From Beverwykella pulmonaria (taxonomy: Eukaryota > Ascomycota > Dothideomycetes > Pleosporales > Melanommataceae), in assembly GCA_001599595.1 (NCBI GenBank), contig BCHH01000014.1, forward strand, positions 894,355 to 958,354: 64,000 nt of DNA, in the 5' to 3' direction. Shown here piece by piece: positions 1-11,029 of this stretch (position 1 is the first letter of the stretch; each line of letters opens with the position of its first letter). Both the position numbers and the translations under genes were made by a program. Under the pieces are notes generated by a model. The model saw nothing but the letters and a program-made list of their open reading frames with translations, searched no databases and had not been told where the DNA came from.

Positions 1-158
1 CTTCAGTCTCCAAGTGTTGTTTACAGGCCCATTACTATCACAAGCATTGGTACAACCCCGCAAGGTGATTTCCCTCTCAAATGCCAAAGAGCTCCAGATC
101 ATTCCGATACATCCAAAACAATATTCTATGCCTCGAGTTTCTTTCCCAGCCGGAACCT

Positions 159-488
159 CTAACAAAGTTTCTGCTTAGTGGCCCAGTTACACATCACTGT
201 CCCGACACAGTTGCAACACTTGCACACCTAATCCGGCTAGTTAGCACATTGATCTTCAAGCATATCATCTGCGTTAAGCTTTACCTTCTTAGCTCTCTCT
301 GTGTTGTCTTTTCCGTTGATGCACTGCAAGGTCTGCGCGTTGTTGAACCGATTTTGGTTGTAGCAGGCGTTGGCGTCAACGACATCGGCACATTCGTCGG
401 TTCTGAGGAGTTCTTGTGTGCATTCGGGATATGTTTGGCCGAGAGTGAGGGTAAGCCAGAGGGAAATGAGCCCAAGTGAGAGTTTCAT
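159..488 (-). CDS. Small secreted cysteine-rich protein (two exons)
   Basis: Exons are complement(285..488) and complement(159..227), giving 90 aa. I start at the ATG at 488 because it begins a signal peptide (hydrophobic stretch LSLGLISLWLTLTLG, then Gln). Read without splicing, the frame stops at 237. However, a 57-nt intron (228-284) with donor GTAAAG, branch site CTAAC and acceptor TTAG lies exactly before that stop. Splicing adds a tail VCKCCNCVGTVMCNW.. ending in Cys. The mature protein then has ten cysteines, an even number suited to five disulfides. I do not recognise the family. Size, secretion signal and Cys density resemble fungal apoplastic effector-like proteins, but no function can be assigned. 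The exon structure is seen in the sequence; the effector idea is inference. Confidence 0.72.
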
Positions 489-1120
489 GGTAAGAGCGGT
501 CACAGGCGTGGAACAAGATACCAGATAAAGATGTTTTGTCTGCCCAACAGAATCACAACTGGTGCTGCGTAAATATTTTAGGAGAAAGTCGAACAACGGC
601 AGTTTGAAAGCCTGGCTGAGCCAATTATGATATGTGAGATCCTCAGTATGAATCGATACTTGGCAAAGACATGGTGTAGATCATATGCATTGTTTCTTAA
701 TTTAATGGAAATCGGCTATATAGTTCCGCTCACCAGAAGCAACACTTCCCCAAGTGCGGGGAAGTCGGTAGAGCGGGGGAGCAGCACATTTTCTGGGATA
801 TTGTAGGTGTCGATATATACTTAAGCTTTGCGCGTTGAATGCGAGACGCGCATTGGCCATCGTAGTTATTAAGTGCAATCAATACCTGCTCGCTTGACGC
901 CCGGTATTTGTTGATACATTAATGAATGACGGGTGTCCAATCTAAAAGAGCTTCTGTCTCGTTATCTGTGTCTATGAAAAACGGCAGATGTTGGGGTTGA
1001 GGGAGAGCTCATTGTCGCTAGGATCATAACTACGACCTTCTTCCAGCCTACACATTCTGTATCTCTTCACCGTCACCGTCACCGACGTCTTCAACCTTCA
1101 ATCGAGAACTGTTCTTCAAT
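489..1120. other. Intergenic, divergent promoter region
   Basis: This gap lies between two divergently transcribed secreted-protein genes and probably holds both promoters. A CT-rich stretch with CACCGTCACCGTCACCGACG precedes the start at 1121. I see no other gene in it. Confidence 0.5.
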
Positions 1121-2654
1121 ATGAAGTGGTGTACAGTTATCACAGCCTTCGGGCTTCTTGAGTCTACAAACGCACTTCTTCGGTTCGGTTGCTCCCAACT
1201 GACCGTTCAGCGTCTGGACCCTTTAGTTAACTCTGGCCAAAATCCGTCCCCGCATCTTCACCAGGTAAGTCTCTCAGGATAAGCGTCCTAGAAATGCATC
1301 TTCTCCAATTTTGTAAAAGTTTCCTAACAGTGTTGCAGTAAGCAAAATCCGTTGTTGTCCTTGATCCAACATGATCCCCCTAACGAGCGATACCATATCA
1401 CTTCATACATAAACGCATATTACAAAAATCTCATTCTAAATATTCGAACTCATACTGAGTGATCACCAACCTTAGGATCATTGGCGGAAACTCCTTCAAC
1501 GTATCGATGGATCATAATGCAGGACATGATCTTGTGAAGCTTTCAACTTGCACGACTTGCCAATTTACTGAAGGTTAATTCATTCCCTCCCAATCCAAGC
1601 CCTTCACTTATTTGAATTTGCTTAGACTTTTCGAATTATTGGACCGCTGTGCTCTACTTCAAGGCTAAGAATGGTACTTTCAAAAGGGTGCCACAAAGAG
1701 CACAACAAGGCATGGAGGGGACTAATGGCGGAATGGTAAGGATTGACTGAGACTAGAATAATCATTCTGCCCCTCTAACGTTACATATAGGTTGTCTACT
1801 ACATGACCGATGCCCTCTTCGATACCGCTCAAAAGTCAACCGTCACTGCCTTTAAGCCTGGCTTCCGTATGCTCATTGGCGATGTGAGCTACCGGAGCCG
1901 CGAACAAGCAAGAGATTTCCGCCAGTTGACATACACATGCATGCAAAACGAGGGTACCCGTGCTCCAGAGAGTCTTGACTTTCCTGACAAGCCTTGCCCT
2001 GTTGGCATCATGGCCAACCATCGATTCCCGACATGCTGGGATGGTGTAAACCTGGATTCTCCTAACCACCGTGACCATGTCGCATATCCTGGTGAGTCCT
2101 AGTGCAGCTCTATATTTTATTGTAGGATCGATCGCCCGACATAAACCACTCGAGTACTGTTTCAATGGCCTTATACATAAACTTTCTTATCGAAGAATCG
2201 TAACTGACTGCGTCACTTATTTTCAGAATCCGGTACCTTCGAGTCTGGTGGCAAGTGTCCTTCTACACATCCGGTCAAGATCCCTCAAATCCTGCTCGAG
2301 ACTGTCTGGGACACTAAGGCCTTCAACAACAAAGCAGATTGGCCCGCAGATGGCAGTCAGCCCTTTGTCTGGTCTAGTGGTGACAAGACAGGCTTTTCTA
2401 CTCACGCCGATTACGTTTTCGGTTGGAAGGACGATTCTCTGCAGAAAGCTATGGACGGTCATACTTACGTTAGTGCTCCGATGCTCAAAACGCAGACCAT
2501 AGCCCAGCAGAACAAGTGCAATGTCCCCGATATGGTGAAGGAGACAATCGATGGCTGTGAGTCACATCTTTAAAGTTTTTACCTTGTGTATAAATCACTA
2601 ACAAGAATCGTAACAGGGCTACCCGCGCTTCCCGGTAACGTTATGGTAAACTAG
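1121..2654 (+). CDS. Secreted DUF1996 domain protein
   Basis: Exons 1121..1263, 1476..1573, 1626..1735, 1791..2091, 2227..2556 and 2617..2654 give 339 aa. A signal peptide (MKWCTVITAFGLLESTNA) is followed by the DUF1996 hallmark RFGCSQLTVQRLDPLV, then PSPHLHQIIGGNSFN, KPGFRMLIGD, MANHRFPTCWDGVNL and CPSTHPVKIPQ. The fit to the family is end to end. DUF1996 proteins are secreted fungal proteins, often with lectin-like or wall-binding accessory domains; none is present here and their biochemical role is unclear. Intron 1 does not keep frame as a simple GT..AG intron. It does so as a nested pair (see the stwintron entry at 1264-1475). All other introns are canonical. Confidence 0.88.
1264..1475 (+). 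other. Probable stwintron (intron within intron)
   Basis: The internal intron 1265..1338 has donor GTAAGT, branch CTAAC (1324-1328) and acceptor GCAG. Removing it joins G1264 to TAAGC at 1339 and creates a new donor GTAAGC. The external intron (G1264 plus 1339..1475, acceptor CTTAG) can then be removed. The exons join as CAC CA|G ATC ATT, giving His-Gln-Ile-Ile, exactly the conserved DUF1996 motif in frame. Splicing 1265-1475 as one intron leaves one extra base and breaks the frame. This matches the described [D1,2] class, in which the external donor is split between its first and second bases. Confidence 0.75.
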
Positions 2655-3071
2655 AGGAGGATATCAGAGTGGTGGCTCAGTACTGATAACGATCCCATTA
2701 ATTCTTTTCAAAGTGCCAAGTGCCAAGTGCCAAATTGATGTTGATGTTGTGCTGTCCTGGTGCTTTGATACTTGAATAAATTTTCTTCTCTGGTGTAGCA
2801 TTGTGAGACTAGAAGGTGAAGGTAATGCAGTGAGGCAAAATTGCGTAGCCAATCTGAGGATCGCATCAATGGTTCAAGCCTATAAGGGAGAGTGTTTCGT
2901 CAAATTGAAATAGTGGGGTGTCTGAGTAACACGCTCGTCTGAATAGACACTGAGCAACTTCCACTACCACTCTAACCGTTCGACAACTCCCGCCTCTTAC
3001 TTCTAAAACCCATAGGAAGTGCTCTCCTCTCAACATCCAACCGCTACAATTTCAACAGCAACTTCACTAAG
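2655..3071. other. Intergenic, short tandem repeat
   Basis: No gene is seen. It contains three direct copies of AGTGCCA (about 2713-2735). Confidence 0.5.
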
Positions 3072-3637
3072 ATGTCGATCTCCTTAATCTTGCAGCTCTC
3101 AAACAAGCTACTTTGATCAGTGCCCAGGAGCATTCGTGAATGTCCAAATGACCGAGAGGATGCTTTTCTCAACTTAGCCTTGATTAGCCGCTGACTTCGG
3201 CCCATCATTAATTGGGTGTTACTTGAACATCCAATATTCACCTGCGGAAAATCTCTAGTCTTGTGGAAGCCTTGATCAAATATCTAGTGTTGGCGGCTAA
3301 GACCAAGGCAATCTCGCTAATGTCTCCCTAGAATTGCGACAAGCTTGTTAGAATATCGTCTAGGGATACAAAGCCTACAAACAGAACAGATGCAACTGGC
3401 TGGAATATCTGTACTTCAACGACAAGAGTGCCTTCTTCGGTGTTCTTCTTACTCTCCTGCCCAATCTGAGAAGAATGAATCTTGCTGCAAACGAACTGCA
3501 GCATCTCGCCGTATTGAATACTCTCTTTGACTCAGCTGCTCTAGCCGGCTGGTTCTGTCCATCTTCCTCGGGTGGCGGCTACTTGGTTGATTTTCTTCAG
3601 GGCATCGTATCGGGTATCACCTCACTTGAACTTCTTA
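3072..3637 (+). pseudogene. Decayed F-box/LRR-type gene
   Basis: From the ATG at 3072 the frame reads an F-box-like segment: MSISLILQLSNKLL, stop, then SVPRSIRECPNDREDAFLN, LALISR, stop, LRPIINWVLLEHPIF. Later, in another frame (about 3409-3636), come leucine-rich pieces FFGVLLTLLPNLRRMNLAAN and LNTLFDSAALAGWFCP, ending at a TAG. This pattern (F-box, then LTLLPNLRRL-type strands) is usual for fungal F-box proteins. Several in-frame stops, including a probable CGA-to-TGA change after SerArg, and frame changes show that it is broken. F-box proteins are substrate adaptors of SCF ubiquitin ligases. The segment 3345-3410 between the recognisable parts is too decayed to place. Confidence 0.6.
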
Positions 3638-3840
3638 CGGAATGCTAGAAAACACAGGGGCACTGCAAATATACTGCGAGTCTATATTCAAGAAGCCTGG
3701 GCTCATTCACTTTCCTTGGACGTCAGTGCCTTGAACTTTAACTACGACAACAGGACTAAGAGGGAGTAATTATTGAGATGGTAGCTCAATAGACAATTCC
3801 GAAAAGAAAATTTGTGGCTCTCAGGAACTAAATCGATTCA

Positions 3841-5600
3841 TCAATTCTCAAAGTTGGCAAATATCTCCTTCGCCTTGCCAAACTCATGAGTGATGAAATC
3901 TCTTCGCCCCGGTCTCAACTTCACGTTGCACTGAAAAGGCTTTGCGCAATGGAGAAAGCCTTCAGTGTACCCAGAACGCGGGTGTACATCCACCGGATAG
4001 CCCTCTAGTTCTACGAACTCGAACGCCCACAGTAATTTCGATATACCAATGAAAAGATTCCGCTCTGCAAGGTGAATGCCCGGACAGAGTCGCCGGCCAG
4101 CTCCGTAACCGTAGTGATCACGGATCGTGTAATCAGGCATAACGGCGTATTCTGAGGCCAGTTTCGTTCGTCCTTCAAAGCGGTCCGGATCGAAGCCAGC
4201 AGTTGAAGATTCTTTCTCGGTGCGTGGAGTGTTGTGTAGACCCCAAACATTGATAATGACTAGCGTTCCTTTGGGTATTTTGTAGCCATCAACCACATCA
4301 TCTGATAGAGAATCAGTGCTCTAAACCAGGTGGCCAATCATTCAATCTTACCTGCGCTAGTTGCGTGAGGGACACCAAGTGGTGTTACTGGCCTCCATCT
4401 CATGGTCTCCTTCACGACCTGCGCCACATACGGCAAGGCTGTATAGTCGTCCCAGTTTGGTGGTCGACCCGCCTCTAGTACATCATCGATCTCTTTCTGC
4501 GCCTTCCTTTGTACTTGCGGAAACTTTAGCATCCCATGAATGAAGGCGAGAATCATCGAGGATGTCGTGTCGCTGCCACCTTCCATGATTGTGCCACCGA
4601 AAAAGTTTAGTTCATGTCGACTAAGCGTCGTTTCCGGCTCCTGGTCCAACACATAATCAAGCAGACTGCCTCTATTTATGCCGTCCTTCCGTCTCTTCAC
4701 CACTCGTTCTGCAAGTCTCGCATACAATGTGTTCATTCTCCTATTAACTTCTTTGGCCCTGCTCTTCCACATCCCTAGCATCCACTCCGGTGCGTACTTC
4801 AGCCATGGGATCAAGTCCACAGGCGGCGTCGCCCCCGTCTCCATAACCGCACTCCATTTCTCCATCACTTCATATAACTCTCGCATATGTTCAACTTCTG
4901 TATTTTTAGTTCTAATCCCATAGATTAAGCTCATGATGATACTATTCGAGAACCGCTTGGGATGTAGATTCAATTTCTCGGGATCATTCATCATATCCCG
5001 CAACATCTGAGTTGCCTCAGCATCGATCAACTTGACATGCTCTCTCTCTACTTTGCTTTCGCTAAACTGCTGTTGCATGAGTTTCCTCGCCCGTCGCCAT
5101 TTGTCAGAATAGTGCATAAGTAAGATGTGGTGGCCGCCGGTGATAAGGTCATTACCAACGTGTGAGATGGGTCGGTCATTGTAGATCGATCCTCTTTTAT
5201 CCAGAAGTTGTTTGACGAGACGCGGGTCTGTGAGCACGATCGCTATGCCAGAACCTAATTTGAGGGAAAAGATCCCACCATACTGATGTGCCCATTCGGT
5301 GAACCTAAATATCTGTTAGGTATGAAGAGAATGAAGATTAAATGTAGGGTACTTGTAATGAGGACTTGACTTGGGTATCTGATGCAAATTGCCAATGAGT
5401 GGCATCGTAGGCGGCCCTGACGAAGAGGTTAGCAAACGAACAACAATGATGTGGGTTTATTGAAATGAAGCCATCTATAGGGCCGCACCTGGTGGTAGAG
5501 ATTTTGCGCGTCTACCGGTCTGTAGGATGCATCCCAGCAATAGCACAACCAGAGTAGTTATGACGAAGGCCACTGCAGACATATTTTCCTTGGGTAGCAT
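3841..5600 (-). CDS. Cytochrome P450 A (E-class, group I type)
   Basis: Exons complement(5489..5600), (5353..5416), (4352..5304) and (3841..4301) give 529 aa, the normal length. An N-terminal membrane anchor (AFVITTLVVLLLGCIL) is followed by the proline-rich hinge LPPGPPTMPLIGN. The I-helix reads GGTIMEGGSDTTSS, the K-helix KETMRWRP (ExxR), and the heme loop YGYGAGRRLCPG with the thiolate Cys at about residue 449. All key P450 elements are present, so it should be an active ER-bound monooxygenase. The substrate is unknown. It lies 15 kb from the terpenoid cluster with unrelated genes between. Its upstream region and that of P450 B share ATCACTGTGGCAC (about 5895 and 22902), which hints at, but does not prove, co-regulation. 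Confidence 0.92.
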
Positions 5601-7336
5601 TGTTTTTCAGTGCAGCAAGTTGATCGAAATTCCGTATTCAATAATATTGATTGTTGCGTTCTACCATGTGCGCCGCTCTCGTGCTTTTATGGTTTCCGAG
5701 CTTCCAGTGTCTCGGAAGTGGTGATGTAGAGTGGTCCGAAGAGATTGGACGCTATTTCGACCAGCGACGCTTGAGATGAATGTCTGTCTCCAGAGGTCTG
5801 CTCCACATTAAAAACATCAAACAACTTGTATTCTTTCAATGCTTCAGGGGCCGGCACTTTGCACACTTCAACTAATCTGGTGAGGGGCCAGCGTGATCAC
5901 TGTGGCACCTCTTGAATTTAAGATGCAGTTGTACGTTCGCAGCCAATAAGCAGCTTGCCCGCTTCCGAACCCGCTGCACAGTTAACGTTACATTGGGCGT
6001 GGACACGACAAACGAAAAGGCAACCAGTTCTAGATAATGCAAATTTTTTTGATGCATTCCATGGTTTGAAATTTTTACACAATATAGGCGTTTGTTGGGC
6101 TCACAACTTTGGAACTCGTCGTTGTTGAAGGGCAGCCGGCTAGCCGAGACTAGGACACGTGACATCCACGTGACAGGCACATGATAGGCACGTGACCAAG
6201 ATGGCTGGGCAGATGTCCGAGAATATAGTACCAGCCTGGCTCTAGGTTGGCACCTCAAGCAATATCATTACGCCCCCTCCCACTCAGAGCTCTCATGTTT
6301 TAACAGTCATGACAGGCAATGGGAAGATCAACCGACAAAATCCTCTGGGAACACAAAACTTATCGGCCTACCTAGACATCAAAGCCAAAATTAGTGTCTG
6401 TGCAAAACGTCTGAGGGCTGAGAAATGTCGAACACAGCACTGTGGAGTAGTGTCGAGCTGTGGGCGCTCCAAAGGTACATAATTTGACCTTAAAATGCGG
6501 CTGATTGCACACAATTAGAACCCAATCGAGAATTAGAAGGTCAAAACACATCTTGGAAAATCCCTTCTTAAAAGATGAGTTGAAATGCATCAAAGAATTA
6601 AAGACCATAGAAAATTAGCAGTTGTAAATTGAAGAATGATATATTATTCGTCGTAACAGACTCGTATTGCACCAGACTATACACATGCTAAAGGCCAAGG
6701 TGACTTTGAGACACTGAATGGTGCATCACTTGAAAAAGACTCGATCACATGGTAGCGACCTGGTGGAGACAATTCACGAATCCAACAAAATGCCAGACTG
6801 GAGTTAAGCAAAAAGTCACGCTGGGCCTACATTTTGGATGTGCCGAAAGACTGGAGACTTGTCTCTGTTGAGCAGGATATTGAATACCCTTTTTATCCGT
6901 TATTTATTTCTTTGTCCTATAAAATTGTGAGCTCAGGTATGGACAGTATTTGAAGCTCTCTGATCTTTGGGGGGCACATCTTTTCGATCTCAAAATATTG
7001 TACTTAACTTGAGATCCACAATTTTAGTACAACGCGCCTCTCTGACTGAAAATACCCCAACACAGTATTACTTCCAATGCTACCATGCTTGTCTCCGTAG
7101 CTTAGCAGTCAAGGCTTGATATGTAATATATTGGAAAGGTTATTGCATTCGATCTTGAGGCCGCTGAGCGTCGAGAGAAATCGTAGTTGAGTGGAAGGGG
7201 GACTCTCAACATATTTCGACTCACTTGAATGTCTAAAAAAATCAACCTATGTATTGACTATCAAAAAAATGATACATGAAAAATATCGCTTCAGTAGGGA
7301 TTTCCAAAAACCAACAGTAGCCGATATTGTAACGAT
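5601..7336. other. Intergenic region without recognisable gene
   Basis: I see no supported coding gene. The part near 5890-5910 holds ATCACTGTGGCAC upstream of P450 A. Four CACGTG or near-CACGTG sites (ACACGTGACATCCACGTGAC and neighbours) cluster at 6155-6195. At 7087-7165 a sequence resembles a decayed tRNA gene (see rejected list). Confidence 0.45.
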
Positions 7337-8433
7337 CTACCATTCACGATCATATGGAACATGCGGCAACAATGATTCAAAACCCGTAGCGGGGTCAGCG
7401 TAGATGATATCGACATCACGCGCCTTTCTGGCTGAAACATTCTGGTCGTTGGCAGGCCTCGGAGCACACTTTGTTGTTGCTAGTGGTAACTTGTCCCCGA
7501 GCCACCCCTGAACAGCTTCGAGTTGGTTCTTCATGCACGATGCATCTGTACCAAGATATGGGTCGATTGACTTTCCGTTGATGCCAAAGTTAAGCCAGGT
7601 ACCGAGTTGAGCAAAGTTTTCGGCTGGACTGGCGTTGGCGTAATCGTCCGGGACACATGTGTCTTGATCGTACGCAGTTTGGAACTCCTGGCTGTCGTGA
7701 AAGCCCTTGTCATTGGAGTGCATCGACTCGTGGGAAAAGAAAGTTGCTGCAGGTCGCCCGCCGTAGTAGATACGGTCATTGTTACTTCCGCCACCACCAC
7801 CTCCATATCCATTCATATTAACAACATGAGCAACCATGCTGCGAATGCCGTGGGGGACAGTTCCCATGCCGTCAACCATCTCTTGGAGCGAGTGCTCGGC
7901 GTTGACGCAGCGACACATAACCCAAGGCGCCTCAGTGCAGCCTTCGTAGGCCACGTCTAAAGATAAGAGATTGAAGTCAGTGTAGTTCTACAAAGAAGGG
8001 GAAGGGAGGAAGTTAGGGTACTTCAGCCATGTCTTGCCTCTTGTCCAAGTATCTGAAACGCCCTAAAGGAGCATTTCAATCACTTAGTTGTCTTACTAAC
8101 TATAAGGCAAGACATGTACTTGGTAGCCCCGCGTTACCTACCGTAGACTTCCAGATCACTCAGTTGGCACTTGGGCCGCTGATCGGTGTCGCTGATTGCC
8201 TCGCGGGCTTTGTCATAGCAAGACTGGGGATATTGTCCAGGTGCCCATCTCGTTGTGGTACTTTTAGCAACTGGCGGAATCCGATCCGGCGACGCAGTCA
8301 GAGGGTCTAGGTTCGGGAGATGAGCAATTTTGTCCCGACGGAATAAGGATAGTTTGCTAAGGTCGATAGACAACGCGTCGATAGTAGGCACAAGCAGAGA
8401 AGCAACACCAAGGACGAATTCGGTGCGAACCAT
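7337..8433 (-). CDS. Secreted CON-13-like protein with zincin-like motif
   Basis: Exons complement(8142..8433), (8022..8062) and (7337..7987) give 327 aa. A signal peptide (FVLGVASLLVPTIDALS) is followed by a Cys-containing region and a C-terminal half with VMCRCVNAEHSLQEMVDGM, a Gly/Ser run and PAATFFSHESMHSNDKGFHD. HESMH is an HExxH-type zinc-binding motif, and the domain resembles conidiation-specific protein 13 (con-13) of Neurospora and similar metallopeptidase-like secreted proteins. Assignment to the con-13 family rests on recalled similarity, not on a search. The motif suggests a zinc site, but catalysis is unproven because no distal third ligand could be assigned. The intron joins keep frame and give VYGRFRYLDKRQDMAENYTD. 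Confidence 0.7.
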
Positions 8434-11029
8434 AGTGGGCAGAAAATAGACGGAACGAAGGTTATCCGACGGAATGAATGAAGAGCTAAGGAGCGAATAG
8501 ATTGCTGAACGAATGGCTGAAAGAAAAGACCGTGATGTTGACTGTAGTTTGAGACATATCTATGGATTCACTGGAGTTCCTTAAGTACCTGAATGCTTCA
8601 CGTTGGAAATTGAGAAGGATCTAACTGTTCGCTGGCCATACCATGAGCGATTCGTGAAGGATGAAACAAATGACCGTGATCGACAATATGCAGGGTAGGA
8701 TTGTGCGCTTTCAGAAAATTGACGGATGGGCACGGTCGGTTTTCAAAGTCCGCAACAGGGATCTGCAAGTACGAGCCGTCGGACATTTCGTAAGAAGTAG
8801 GATCGACACCGGATGTTTATCGCACCTCGAACCTTAAAGATCGTTTCATGAGGTCAGAAAGTGACAATGGGAAGAAGTTGCGCAGTTATGATCGATCCTT
8901 CTCACGCTAGAAGCTGCTCGTGACAAATTAGCATTGAGGTAGGGTGAAGTCATAGCTCATGAGAATGGAATGCAACTTTCTGCAATCCACGGTATGTTGC
9001 GTACCGTGGTTTTAGGTTTTCTTTGAACTACCTTATGAATTCAGGGAAACGAGCTCTATGGAGTCTGGTGGGGAAGTAAAAATGGCGGCTGATATTGCAT
9101 TGAGCATTGTTTCGTGGACCTTAATGCCCGAAGCGGATGCATTGACGTCATTTGTTTAAACACTCTAATTTTGGGGGCCATTTCGGAGCGAAAATGGGGC
9201 GGAGCAACACGAGTGTGTACTGTTTAGATGGTGGCGTGAGGCTGAGCCACCCCCATAATTTTGTATTTAGCTTGGCGCCCGGGAAACTGACCACAGGGTT
9301 TGTTACCCAAATCACTGCTAGGAATACCACTACCATATTTGATAGTGGTGATATACCTGGCTGTTGGACAAAATCTGCCTTGCTTGTCGAGAGGTGGTAA
9401 CTTAGAAGGGGCACAAAAGTCTAAGCCAGAATTTCTGGTAAAAGAAGATAATGAATGAATCTTACAATATCGGATGATATCTCTGCATTAAAATGGACGA
9501 TATTTCAACCTTACCAGAGGCCCAGAATGCCGCGTTCAAAGCGCATGCAGGAAGATTGGTACGGTGAACTACGTTTCTAGAACCTCCAACACCATCTGCA
9601 TTTTGTTGTGAGCAATAAGTCGTAGGCAAAAGCATGCAATGCCTCTCAAGGAATCCGCCGATTTCCTGCCCCAACAGATGCCCTACGAGGAAGATTCGGG
9701 TAGCGTAGAACACAATTCGATTTTCTTCTTAACGTGACCCTTGTGAAATACAAATAAGTTTTCTAATCCTTCCTCGAATGTCTGCCGTACACGCCTTGAA
9801 AGATTCTGACAGGGGCAGCACCATCATTGGTCCCGAAGTTCAGTGTCCACTGTGCTATTTGTGATAGATTAAACTAATAATAGTCACATTTACTCATTGT
9901 GGAAGCCATCGCATCGGAGACTACAGTTTTCCTGTGAATCTGGAAAATCATGTCCAACAAAATAACGCATAACTACGTGTGAACAGTGTGAAGAATATTT
10001 AATTATCTCATTTGAAGCTAATTACGGACTTTCCCGGACCCTGACGACAGACTAAAGCTTAAATAAGATGCGGTATAAAGATGATATCAATTGTATAGCA
10101 TACAGCTCTCAATGAACATGTTCATAAATACAGAAAATAAATGTTCATGCAATCGGAGGTGTTGGGCTGCCTTATGTCCCGTCGATTAAAGATGTATGGT
10201 GACGCTATTGAATATTGAAGAGATTGAGGCATTTCTTGAATCCTGATGTTTGGAATGCGGTGAGCCTACCGAGCGGCTCCTCTGAGATCGCCCTGAAGAC
10301 TGGTGATGAGATGATGCATAAGCGCCAGTAGTGATGCTCAAACCAATGACTGCAACTTCAATTACGACGATGATTCATCTATCCGAGGGCGGTGCTCGCA
10401 TATAGGTCAAAGCTGGTGAATGAAATCCCTGATCCTATCCGGGTATGGGTACGAAAGGGAAAGGCATGCTTTGCCAGGTATCAAGATGACTAGAAGGTGT
10501 AGGTGGTTTGAAAACAGGCTAACTGTTTCGTCGACCTCCTTGCGAAGTTCAAGACGATGTAGCCTAGGAAACCCTGTAGCATAACCGGGAGTCCCACAAG
10601 CTGGGAAATCGGGCAGTGGTCCTTGCTAGGTTTTTGGTGAAGAAACTGGAGTTGAGCGCTGAATCCAAATATTTGAAAGATGGCGGGGACGACAGAGGAG
10701 ACGCAGACAGAGGAGTCCTGCGCCGTTGCTCGAAACATGGATCAGACGATGAATACTGAGCCATTAATTCCCCTTGAGTATTGACGTGAAGGTACTAAAC
10801 TTTGGAGGCTGCCCAAAGAGGAATCCAGTTTCTCTCGGGCAGTTGTGGGCGGGATTGACGGGATAGACGCCTATCGTGGGTTCCCGTTGGCGTTGTGGCT
10901 TGACCATCATGTTCCTACTCGGAAGTATCCCCAAATGGCTTGATGGCGTTCAAATGGCGCAATCCGATGAGCCCCGATGATGTTGAATCTGGTGCGTAGC
11001 TGTACTGAATGTGGGAGATGCGGATACAG
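8434..11029. other. Long gene-poor stretch
   Basis: About 2.6 kb with only short overlapping frames on both strands, none with a recognisable domain, convincing introns or good codon structure. A possible 82-aa frame on the minus strand (10490-10738) is uncertain. I see no repeats of note. Confidence 0.4.

Noticed and set aside
237..596. 119-aa unspliced frame including codons upstream of the ATG at 488
   Set aside because: It starts from a non-ATG codon and ignores a canonical intron; the spliced 90-aa model is better.
1265..1475. A single 211-nt intron in the DUF1996 gene
   Set aside because: It leaves one extra base, breaks the frame and stops soon after; the nested-intron model is the only one found that keeps the conserved motif.
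7087..7165. tRNA-like sequence (GTCTCCGTAGCTTAGCAGTCAAGGC..) with an A-box-like start and TTCGATC T-loop
   Set aside because: The T-stem and acceptor stem do not pair, and the anticodon stem is poor. At best a decayed tRNA gene.
9152..9414. Overlapping 82- and 88-aa frames on opposite strands
   Set aside because: Mirror frames without codon or domain support.
10490..10764. Two overlapping minus-strand frames of 66 and 82 aa
   Set aside because: No domain, no partner exons and no clear choice between frames.
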